Source: Bacillota bacterium (GTDB taxonomy: Bacteria; Bacillota; Clostridia; Acetivibrionales; DTU013). From it: a DNA stretch of 29,923 bases. The stretch is taken from positions 1-29,923 of the forward strand of contig JAEYOM010000008.1 in NCBI GenBank assembly GCA_023411715.1, given 5' to 3'. The notes beneath the pieces were generated by a model. That model had not been told where the DNA came from. It saw nothing but the letters and a program-made list of their open reading frames with translations, and did no database searches. Below, one piece after another: positions 15,178 through 24,200 of this stretch. A program made the position numbers and the translations under genes. How positions within the stretch are numbered: position 1 is the stretch's first letter; the number at the start of each line of letters is the position of its first letter.

Positions 15178-16392
15178 TCAGTACGTTATAAGCGTCCTGC
15201 CGTCAAGCTTCGAAGAATCGACAATATCCTTATAGGCTTCGGGCACTGTGACGGTAGACGGATTGCCGTCGCTGACATACTCATTCGAGCGTTTTATGCT
15301 TTTCAGCCACCAGGCGAGATCCGCATCCTGAGGGATTATGCCTGATGACCTGACCCTGTGCACGGACAGCGGGTCGAATTTTGTGCTGAAAGGAGATTGA
15401 TTGGGATCCCACCCGACCTCCATAAGAGCCTTGTTTTCATAACTGACTCCCTCGAACTCACCTTTCAGAACATACTGCGTTAAATTCTTCGAAGGCGCGC
15501 CGTAAGGCAGTGAGAAAGTAGTGAAGGTATAACCGGGAATCAGTTCATACATTTTTTTCTGGTTCTCGCCGATCTCCTGCTGGATCTTGCCGGCTGTTCC
15601 GGTTTCCTTCAGATTGATATGCGAATAGGTGTGGTTTCCTATCTCAAAGCCTTTGTCTATCAGATACTTCAGCCTTTGGTCAAGCGTGCCGGCTCCACTG
15701 AAGGTCTGGTCTCCAAGATTCACATAGAAAGTCCCTTCCATTCCAAAATCGGGATGTGTCCTGCCGAATTCCTCCATTATCCCGACAGCTGATTCGGGAT
15801 TGGTCTTCAGGGTCCCGTTTTCATCCATCAGGCTGAACTGACCTGCAGTACCGTCGTCGAAAGTGAACACCATGGGCATATAACCGGCCGGGGTGTCTAT
15901 ATTGCCGTTCAGGTAATCGTTCAGGCTGATAAGCCTGTAGCCCGACGCGTAGAGCGTATTTAAAAGTTTTCTGAATTCATCGAAGGTAGTAGTATATAGC
16001 TTGTCGCCTTTTTTGTATTCCTTTATGAAATTATGGAACATAACGACCATGACCCTACCCGCTTCGTTTGGCTTGACAGTATCCAGGTCGATCGCAGCCG
16101 GTGAACTTGAGCTCTGCTGCTCCGATGCAGCCGTTCCTGCACTTGCCGGAGTTCCCTGTGACGCATTGCCGGACTGCCCCGGATTTGTTCCTTCTTCAGT
16201 GTTTGCTCCCTGGTCCTGTCCCTGAATCTGGTCCGTGGTTTGTCCGGAAGTGCTGCCGCCCTGGGCCTGCTGTCCAGGCTGGGCATTGTTGTACCCCTGA
16301 TTTTGCAGTTTTGGACTTGAACAACCCTGCATTAGCGTTAAGGTGATCAGAAAAAAAGTGAAAAGCTTCAATAATAGTATGCTGCGCTTCAT
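15178..16392 (-). CDS. Polysaccharide deacetylase (NodB-like) lipoprotein
   Basis: A 404-aa surface enzyme. The signal peptide ends in a lipobox LMQGC with Cys24 as the lipidated residue. A low-complexity Gln/Gly/Ser/Thr/Ala linker (about 27-100) would hold the catalytic part away from the membrane. The NodB-type deacetylase domain (about 112-330) has TFDDG (177-181) with the catalytic and metal-binding aspartates, and HTYSH (254-258) with the two metal histidines. These enzymes remove N- or O-acetyl groups from peptidoglycan, xylan or other glycans; the substrate is uncertain. GAGG lies 9 bases before the ATG. It is on the same strand as addA (upstream) and araD (downstream) but appears to be a separate unit. 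Confidence 0.92.
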   Translation of the reverse strand: MKRSILLLKLFTFFLITLTLMQGCSSPKLQNQGYNNAQPGQQAQGGSTSGQTTDQIQGQDQGANTEEGTNPGQSGNASQGTPASAGTAASEQQSSSSPAAIDLDTVKPNEAGRVMVVMFHNFIKEYKKGDKLYTTTFDEFRKLLNTLYASGYRLISLNDYLNGNIDTPAGYMPMVFTFDDGTAGQFSLMDENGTLKTNPESAVGIMEEFGRTHPDFGMEGTFYVNLGDQTFSGAGTLDQRLKYLIDKGFEIGNHTYSHINLKETGTAGKIQQEIGENQKKMYELIPGYTFTTFSLPYGAPSKNLTQYVLKGEFEGVSYENKALMEVGWDPNQSPFSTKFDPLSVHRVRSSGIIPQDADLAWWLKSIKRSNEYVSDGNPSTVTVPEAYKDIVDSSKLDGRTLITY

Positions 16393-16564
16393 CCTGAGTT
16401 GCCTCGTTTCTTTGGTATATTAAACTACTGAATTTCCATGATCATTCACTTCTTATATTGACATAATTACATTCTTCTTGTTTCATGATTTACTTTATTT
16501 TAACCTTAAGCAGAGCGAAATATCAGTGTCTGTGAATACCGCGATTGTTCGTTCGCAATTTGTA

Positions 16565-19500
16565 TCAAACACCGATCAATTCGCCATTGTAAAACAGGTA
16601 AAGATATTTCTCGGTCACCTTTTTGCCGGTGACCCTTTCAAGAGCCATCGTGTAATAGTCCATCTGGACCTTGTAGCGTTCCTTTATGATAGCCGAACCG
16701 CCTTCAGGAACGAAATCGGTCTTATAATCCAGCAATAAAATGCCGTCGCCCGTTTCAAACCAGCAGTCGATAACACCTTGCAGAAGCATGGTTTCGCTGC
16801 CTGCAATATCATCGGGCAGATCCCTGTATACCTCGGAGCATCCGATGGCAATATTGAAAGCGGTTTCACGATGTATACCACTGGACGAAAGCATGCGCAT
16901 ACCGACGGAGGTACGGAAAAACGCAGCAATGGCCCCAGGCCTTACTATTTTGATTTCTTCCGCCGTCAGCAGTTCCTTCGCCGCCATTTGATCCAATTGA
17001 GCCTGTATTTCGCCGACTAATGCAGTATTTGCATTGTCTGGGTTGCCCGGATTGTTTGGGTTGTCTGGATTACCTGGGCCATCCGGATTGTCTGGACCGT
17101 ATGCGTTATCTATGCTGCATGTGTTATCTGATTTGCCCGGACCGCCCGGACCGCCCGGATTGCCTGTACCGCATGCGTTGCCTTTACTGTATGCGTTGCC
17201 TTTACTGTATGCGTTATTTGATTTACCAGGGCTATCTTCATTTCTTGCCGCGCTCAGTTTTTGCAGATCCAGATGCTGCATCACGAAATGCATTAATGTC
17301 CCTTTCCTTGCCGAACTGATGCCCTGTTCGGTCTCCATGAACAAAGGCTTTGCCACAAGCTGCTGAGTGTATGGCACAGCAGTCTCGGGGTCTTCATCCC
17401 GGAAAAACCTTCTCTTCAGCTCAGTGACGGATATTTTCGCAGGAACGGAAGAAAGCTTCGTGAAAGGATATCGCCATTCCAGCGCCTTGATAAGATCGTT
17501 TGGGCTGAATCCGGCATGGGCTGATATCCCCTGGCCCGGCACGGCCGATCCCTGTCCGGTTTTATCTGCCATGGCAGATCCCTGTGCAGTTCTGTCTGCG
17601 TTTGCGCTCATCTCTGAGGTCACCGCGCTGTCAAGCCACTTTCTTACATTGTCCCCGGCCTGTGCCGCTTCTTTTTTGACAGCTGCCGCTCCGGTGCCCC
17701 ATAGTTTTATATCCCAGCACGAAGCTTCATTCGTCAGCACCGGTATCTTTCCGTCCTGCAAAGCAGCTTTTGACAGAAGCCCGGCCGATCCGTGCCTTGC
17801 CAGTGCAGGACCGATCCAGTCCAGATAATTCGAAGCCTGCATCATATCAAAGGGCGGCAGTTTTTCTTCTGTTGTCGCTGCTGTGGAACACCATTTCGCA
17901 CAGGTTTTCCGTATATCCCTGACACAGCCCGTAATGATCAGTTTTTCTCTGGCCCTCGTAAATGCGACATAGAGTATGCGCATTTCTTCCGATAGTGTTT
18001 CAAGCCTCAGTTTCTGCCTGATGGCAAACTTGGGCAAGGTCGGTATGATAGCGCGCCTGTCCGTATCCACAAGGTCGGGGCCGAATCCGAGTTCCTGGTG
18101 CAGAAGTATTCCGTCGTTCAAATCCATCAAATTGAAGCGCTTACCGCAGCCGGCAACGATTATTATGGGGAATTCAAGGCCTTTGCTCTTGTGGATGCTC
18201 ATTATCCGGACGACATTGTCATTTTCGCCCAGTATCTTTGCGCTGCCCATATCTCCGCCGCCGCTCCTCAATTTGCCAATAAAATTGATAAAATTGAAAA
18301 GCCCCTTGTAACTGGTCTCCTCATACTGCCTGGCGCGTTCAAAAAGCATCCGCAGATTTGCCTGTCGCTCCGTTCCCCCCGGCAGGATTCCGACATAGCT
18401 GTAGTATCCGGTCTCCGTCATAAGCTTCCACACGAGTTCGTCGGTCGGCGTATATTGCGAGGCGTCGCGCCAGTTTTCCAGACGGTTGAGGAAGCTTGCC
18501 GCTTTTAGCCTTAACACGGAGTTCATTTCGGTATTATGGTCAGATACCATACTGCCGGCCTGCCCGGCTTTTTCGGAAAGGGCCTCGCCATGGTCCGGGG
18601 ATATGCCGTCATTGGCCTGACCGGCTTTTTTGGAAAGGGCCTCGCCACGGTCCGTGGATATGCCGTCATTAGCCTGCCCGGCTTTTTCGGAAAGGGCCTC
18701 GCCACGGTCCGGGGATATGCCGTCATTGGCCTGACCGGCAGCCGAGTATAGCTTCATCGCTTCATAAAATGAAACAGAGCGGTCGGCAAGCCTTATGTCG
18801 GCCAGTTCATTTGTATCAAAGCCTCCGACAGGCGATCTGAGGACCGCCAGCATCGGGATGTCCTGCAGCGGATTATCTACGATCTGCAGCAATGAAAGTA
18901 CTGTTTCTACCTCTACTGTCTGAAAGTACCCGAGTCCAGTATCAGCATACGCCGGGATTCCAAGTGCAGCAAGCTCTTCCGTAAAAACGTCGGCCCAATT
19001 TCTGGTCGCCCTCATCAATATTACGATATCCCTGAATTCTGCCGGTCTATATGTTTTCGATTTCTTATCAAATACTTTAAAGCCATCGGAAGAGCCTGTT
19101 ACAAGCTTTTTGATCCTGCTTCCGACGACCCGCGCCTCGGCTTGGATGTTGTCAAAAGCCTCCTCTTCATCTTCACCCTGATTTTCGTTGTCGTTCCGGA
19201 TGTTTTCGCCCGTACCGGATACATTTACGGTATTTGCTTCCCCGGCAATGCCGGTATCTGCGCCTGATTGAGTCCTGGCAATATCAGTGACGCCAAATCG
19301 GGTAACGCCGGTATATACGCCTCCCGAAGGAGTAATTTCCTTATTCGCACCGTCAGAAGAAATAACTCCGGTATTCGCGCCGCCCGAAGGAGTAATTCCC
19401 TTATCCGCATCGCCTGAGGGAGTAACTCCGGTATCCGTGCAGGAATCAAGGACGATTTCATTTTCCGTCGAAGTGACATCAAGTACATGCAGTTCGATCG

Positions 19501-21070
19501 GGCCTCCGGTGATACAGCTTTCCGCTGGTTCCTCGTAAACCGCGCCGGGGTTCAGGTACTCCGATTCCGTATAATCGAGCTCTCCGACCATAGCGGACAT
19601 GATCTGCCTGAAAACAAAATTGACACCGTTGATGACTTCCGGACGGCTCCTGAAATTCCTGTACAGCTGGATCGTTCTGCTGTTGTGGCCGGGCTCTCTC
19701 GGATATGACTCATACTTCGAAAGGAACAGCTCTGGCCTGGCCTGCCTGAACCTGTATATGCTCTGCTTGACATCGCCTACCATGAATACGTTGCGATGGC
19801 TGTCATCATTTCCGGCCACCGTTGTGAGGATCAATTCCTGTATCAGGTTGCTGTCCTGGTACTCATCTACAAGTATCTCTTCGTAGCGTTCCCTCAGCTC
19901 CTTCGCTGCGGCCGTTGGAACGCCGTCCTCTATCAGCACTTTCAGGCAAAAATGCTCCAGATCATTGAAATCCAGAAGATTTTTGAGCTTTTTCTTTTGG
20001 GCATATAAAGCCTCGAACTCATTTACCATTTTAGTAAGGTATTTGAGCTGGGGATATAATTTCGCAAAATCCTCTTCAAGGTCGGCGGAAGTAGTATTGA
20101 AGCCGCTCTCGTAAAGCTTTCTCACCCTGTCCTTGACAAGGCTGCGCAGCGACTTGACTTCCTCCTGCGCGGTTTTATCCGCGTCCTTGCCGCATCTCGG
20201 AAGTCTTGCAGGTGCGTATGATGAAAATGCCGCGTTTACAGCATTCCAATCCTCATCCGGAGCCTCGCAGACCTGCAGCAGCTGCTCGAGCAGGCCTATG
20301 TCCTCTTCAAGAACGCCGCAATACGGCTCCAGGCCCTGCGCCCGGCTTGCCAGTGCAACCGCCTTATGAAGCAAGGCCGACAGGCCTTGCAGTTCGGCGG
20401 CGGCACTTTTGAGCAGCACACGCGTCCACGGGGTGCTGCTCAAACAGGCAGAAGCGCCTCCGGGCCCATAGGCTTCTGCCTGGGCGGCGAGCCACTGCTC
20501 GGGCCATGGATGGCTGCGTGTAAAGCGGTGCAGCGTGGATACCATTTCACGCAGCCCGCTGTCGTCCCGACCGCCGCCGTATGCGTCCAAAAGCCTGTAA
20601 AACATGCTTTCGGCTTCTTCGTTCTCATATTTGTCTTCAAACAGCTCATCGAGCGCATCAAGCCTGATCAGAGTACTTTCAGTTTCGTCCGCTATCCTGA
20701 ACTGCGGGTCCAGATCAAGGCTGTGAAAATGGCTTTTGACTACTTCCAGGCAAAATGAATGCAGCGTCATTATGCTTGCGCGATCAAGCAAGGCCATCTG
20801 CTTCTGAAGATTTGCGTCTGAAGGCTCCGAATCGAGCGCATTTGCCAGTGCGTCCCCTATCCTCTCACGCATCTCCGTGGCAGCGGCATTTGTAAAAGTG
20901 ACGACAAGCAGCCTGTCGATATCGACAGACCTGTCCTTGTCCGTAATCTTTCGAATGATCCTTTCAACAAGGACAGCCGTCTTTCCCGCTCCTGCCGCAG
21001 CAGCGACAAGCAGATCACAATCCCGTTGTGTTATAGCATCAATTTGTTCAGGCGTCCACTTATCAGCCAT
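16565..21070 (-). CDS. addA: ATP-dependent helicase/nuclease subunit A (AddA), enlarged by repeats
   Basis: The UvrD-type helicase and nuclease subunit of AddAB, which resects double-strand breaks for RecA loading. Walker A AAAGAGKT is at 24-31, followed by helicase motifs including LVVTFTNAAATEM, MTLHSFC, DEYQDSN (motif II) and GDVKQSIYRFRQA. 'MSIHKSKGLEFPIIIVAG' and 'LYVAFTRAREKLIITG' are the late motifs. The C-terminal RecB-type nuclease has the metal and catalytic residues in GVIDCWFE and LLLDYKTD. The protein is 1501 aa where about 1200-1250 is usual. The excess lies in three low-complexity inserts at about residues 540-605, 776-837 and 1285-1345, each made of tandem repeats. All motifs remain, so it is probably active. 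A GGGGGG/AAGGG ribosome binding site precedes the ATG; addB lies 132 bases upstream. Confidence 0.96.
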   Translation of the reverse strand: MADKWTPEQIDAITQRDCDLLVAAAAGAGKTAVLVERIIRKITDKDRSVDIDRLLVVTFTNAAATEMRERIGDALANALDSEPSDANLQKQMALLDRASIMTLHSFCLEVVKSHFHSLDLDPQFRIADETESTLIRLDALDELFEDKYENEEAESMFYRLLDAYGGGRDDSGLREMVSTLHRFTRSHPWPEQWLAAQAEAYGPGGASACLSSTPWTRVLLKSAAAELQGLSALLHKAVALASRAQGLEPYCGVLEEDIGLLEQLLQVCEAPDEDWNAVNAAFSSYAPARLPRCGKDADKTAQEEVKSLRSLVKDRVRKLYESGFNTTSADLEEDFAKLYPQLKYLTKMVNEFEALYAQKKKLKNLLDFNDLEHFCLKVLIEDGVPTAAAKELRERYEEILVDEYQDSNLIQELILTTVAGNDDSHRNVFMVGDVKQSIYRFRQARPELFLSKYESYPREPGHNSRTIQLYRNFRSRPEVINGVNFVFRQIMSAMVGELDYTESEYLNPGAVYEEPAESCITGGPIELHVLDVTSTENEIVLDSCTDTGVTPSGDADKGITPSGGANTGVISSDGANKEITPSGGVYTGVTRFGVTDIARTQSGADTGIAGEANTVNVSGTGENIRNDNENQGEDEEEAFDNIQAEARVVGSRIKKLVTGSSDGFKVFDKKSKTYRPAEFRDIVILMRATRNWADVFTEELAALGIPAYADTGLGYFQTVEVETVLSLLQIVDNPLQDIPMLAVLRSPVGGFDTNELADIRLADRSVSFYEAMKLYSAAGQANDGISPDRGEALSEKAGQANDGISTDRGEALSKKAGQANDGISPDHGEALSEKAGQAGSMVSDHNTEMNSVLRLKAASFLNRLENWRDASQYTPTDELVWKLMTETGYYSYVGILPGGTERQANLRMLFERARQYEETSYKGLFNFINFIGKLRSGGGDMGSAKILGENDNVVRIMSIHKSKGLEFPIIIVAGCGKRFNLMDLNDGILLHQELGFGPDLVDTDRRAIIPTLPKFAIRQKLRLETLSEEMRILYVAFTRAREKLIITGCVRDIRKTCAKWCSTAATTEEKLPPFDMMQASNYLDWIGPALARHGSAGLLSKAALQDGKIPVLTNEASCWDIKLWGTGAAAVKKEAAQAGDNVRKWLDSAVTSEMSANADRTAQGSAMADKTGQGSAVPGQGISAHAGFSPNDLIKALEWRYPFTKLSSVPAKISVTELKRRFFRDEDPETAVPYTQQLVAKPLFMETEQGISSARKGTLMHFVMQHLDLQKLSAARNEDSPGKSNNAYSKGNAYSKGNACGTGNPGGPGGPGKSDNTCSIDNAYGPDNPDGPGNPDNPNNPGNPDNANTALVGEIQAQLDQMAAKELLTAEEIKIVRPGAIAAFFRTSVGMRMLSSSGIHRETAFNIAIGCSEVYRDLPDDIAGSETMLLQGVIDCWFETGDGILLLDYKTDFVPEGGSAIIKERYKVQMDYYTMALERVTGKKVTEKYLYLFYNGELIGV
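17037..17217. repeat. Gly/Asn/Pro-coding repeat inside addA nuclease region
   Basis: Short degenerate tandem units of 9-18 bases encode NAYSKG repeats, then PGGPGG, then DNPDGPGNPDNPNNPGNPDN-like sequence. The segment lies between the start of the RecB-type nuclease domain and its catalytic motifs. It is in frame and flexible in character. Confidence 0.85.
18560..18741. repeat. 57-bp tandem repeat inside addA, three units plus a partial
   Basis: Three almost identical 57-base units (18560-18616, 18617-18673, 18674-18730) and the first 11 bases of a fourth encode a 19-residue unit with the core AGQANDGISPDRGEALSEK. The copies differ at only a few bases, so the expansion is recent or kept homogeneous. 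Confidence 0.95.
19251..19437. repeat. 30-bp tandem repeat with 60-bp higher-order period inside addA
   Basis: Units of 30 bases at 19311, 19341, 19371 and 19401, with more degenerate ones at about 19251-19310, encode ten-residue repeats around TGVTPSGGAN. Units alternate in type: the first resembles the third and the second resembles the fourth, which shows that a two-unit block of 60 bases was duplicated. Confidence 0.9.
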
Positions 21071-21202
21071 CCCTTAATCCCCCTGAATTTCAAATCACTT
21101 TTACGCTCAAATCCCGAACAAGGTCCCTGTAAGCGCATATCGCTCTCTATCAAATATTCAGCTGCCTTCAGTCTATCCGGCAGTATACGAAATCATATCG
21201 TT

Positions 21203-24200
21203 TCACCTGACCGCACCCGTTTTGGCTGTAGCAACCTCGGAAGCACCCACGGAAGCGGTATCTGAAACAGCCTCGGAAGCGGCCTCGGAAACGGTCTCGG
21301 AAGCGGCCTCGGAAGCGGCCTCGGAAGCGGCCTCGGCTCTTGGTTCCCTCATCAGCTGCCACCACTCGTCATCCTTATGATCCGCCAGCATACGGTAACG
21401 ATTGTCCCGTATCGAGGCGTCAAACTGGCATACGGAGCTGTAGCTGCAATAGGTGCAGGCCGTCATGGTTTTCTTTTTATATGGGCTTATAGCCACATTT
21501 CCATTCAATATCCCGCTCCCTATGGAGGCGAGCGTCTTCCTGACATACCTGCGAAGCATACTGAACTGATCCTTTGTGGCTGCCGATGAGCGCCCCAGCG
21601 TGCCATCCTTGTTAATCCTGACGGGGATGATCAGCGAGTCGCCGTCGATCTGCCTGTCCATTTCCCTAAGCAGTTTTACGTCTGCAAGAACGAGGCCCTT
21701 CATTCTAAGCTCTTTCATTATAGCCCTTTCGATTTCTTCGTCCGTGCTCTCCCTGGCGCACCGTATCAACGGATCGTCCAGCCTGAAGTACAGTATACCG
21801 GCAGGCAAAAGTTTTCCGTTTCCACCCGCATCATGCTGTCCACGGGCTTCTCCGTCTCCCGGCTGTCGATCGGCATCTTCGTTTCCACCCGGACCGTGCT
21901 GTCCATCGGCATCTCTATCTCCGGGCTGTCCACAGGCGTATCCGTCCCTGACCCATTCGTCGGCAGTAACCGGAGTTACCGCTTCCCTAACCGCTCCCGC
22001 TGTTCTAGGCGCTCCCGCTTCTCTAACCGGATCTCCCGCTTCTCTAACCGCTCCCGCTGCTCTAGCCGTTCCCGCTGCTCCGCCCTTTTCCTCCTCGCTT
22101 TCGATCACGGCGTCCAGATAAGTGACAAGCTGAAGCTGCAGGCCGTAGTATATGTCTCCGAGTTTCAATGCCTTATTCCCTGATTTATAGTCGATTATTC
22201 TGAGATATGTCCCATCTTCGCTGTCCATTGAATCTATCCTGTCGATCCTGCCCGTCATTTTTATACATTCCCCCGAGGGTAGTTCGATTGAGATCGCAGG
22301 ATACCTTCCCCGGTCTCCGAATTCAACTTCGTAACCCGAGGGTTCGAAACCGCCCGAGCTGATATGGCCGCTGATGAGCGTGACAGCCTTGGTCACGGTC
22401 CTTCTTAGTCTTTCGGAAAGATACTGGTATTTCCTGCCGCTGGCAAGTATGCTGCCTGCATTGGCTGAAAGCCATTCATCGACAAGGACGCCTATCTGCT
22501 CGCCGCACCACTTTTTATCCAGCTGGCGCCAGCTGACTCCCTTTTTCACAAGCGTCCTTGAAAATTCATCTATGATATGATGCATAAAAGTACCGGCATC
22601 GACGGGTTCAAAGCCGTACATCCTGCGTTCTCCGGCTTTTAGTCCGTATTTGATGAAATAAGAGAACGGGCACGACGCATATGCCTCCATACGTGAAATG
22701 CTCGTGAGAACAGGCCTCCCGTACAAGCCTGCGGCTCTGCCGCCCGTAAGCTGTTTTGCCTGGTTGGTATAGTCCAGACCGTTCAATATGTTCAGGCACT
22801 TATCTTTCCACTCATCATTATTTGCGAACCATTGATAAATGTCCCTCCAACCGTCATTTACCGGTTCGCCCTCATAATACCGGCGAAGCTGTACGACAAG
22901 TTCATCAAATGCAGGCTGCTTAGCCGCAGGCATGGTGATCCCGTCCTGACCGGCGGAAGTTACGGTGCTCTTCACCAAAACGCCGGGCAGTATCCTTTTA
23001 ACTTCCGATATGACACGTGAAGGTCTCAAAGCCTTACCTTCGCGGTCAGCTGTCGGATATCCCAGCCAAAGGTATGCGGAAGGCGTCGCAAGAGCCATAT
23101 AGACCATGAATCTCTCTTCAAGGCATCTGCTCGCCGTATTGCCGGCAAGTTCAAGACCCATCTGACCAAGGCTGCCGCGATCCATATCCGAAAGCAGTCC
23201 CTGATCCATTTTCGTCCCGGGCAATACTCCCTCGTTGACTCCCAATATATATAATGCTTCGATGTCGTGACTTCTGGCCCGCTCGATACTGCCTACCAAT
23301 ACCTGGTCCAGCGCCGGCGGGATCAGACCCATCTTGTGCCCTTCAAACCCTGCGGCAAGTACTTCCGAAAAGCGTTCTACGCCGAGTTTCTCTTCTCCGA
23401 GCACTTCTACCACCTGTGTAAATACTTCCATGACGATATTCCAGACCTGCCGGTACTCATCGGCACGGTCCAGCAGACCTTCCGCTGCGATCTGCTTCGA
23501 CAGCACGTCCATTCGCTTGTCAGCGCCTGTTTCACATAGAAGCCCGTATAGCGCGGTACAATAATCGATTGCCCCTGTACGGCCCTTTGTTTTTGCCCGG
23601 AAAGACTCGATCGGGCCTGCCAGCCGACGTCTTGCCGCATTGATCCTGAAGAGGCCTTCTGTCTCACGCTGGTCAGGCTCCGAATTCCCATTCTTCGGTG
23701 CTGTCGGACGATCCCAGTCTTCGCTCCGGGTCCAGGCATTTCCCCTGATCCCGTTTGCCAGCACATAATTCTCCAGCAGGTCCAGTTCATCCCTGCATAC
23801 TCCTGCAAGACCGGTTCGAGCGTATCTGAAAACCGCTTCATAGGACCAGTTCGTCGTTATGATCTCGAGCGCGGAGCGTACGAATACTATAAGGGGATGA
23901 CCGTCTATACTTCTTTTGCCATCAAGAAAGAAAGGTATGCCGTACCTTGTGAATATACTTTTGACGATCCCGGAGTAGCTGTCGGGATTCCTCATGGTAA
24001 CGGCTATATCCCTGTAACGGAAGCTGTGTTCCCTGCAGAGCCTTATTATATCGCGGGCACAATCTTCAACTTCCGAATACGGATTGGCCGAGGCCGAGAT
24101 CAAAACATCTCCGGCGCATTTGGAATATTTTCTATAAGGGTAATTGTAGAAATTCCTTTCAAGATGGCCGAGTTCTTCCGAGGCGGTAAAACGTGGTAAT

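Noticed and set aside
16393..16564. Regulatory site between addA and the deacetylase gene
   Set aside because: Only weak -10-like sequences and a short GCGA/TCGC stem were seen; nothing strong enough to list.
18536..18751. Plus-strand open frame with GFFGKGLATVRGYAVIG-type repeats
   Set aside because: It is the complement of the 57-base addA repeat; a repeat whose length is a multiple of three keeps other frames open. It has no ribosome binding site of its own.
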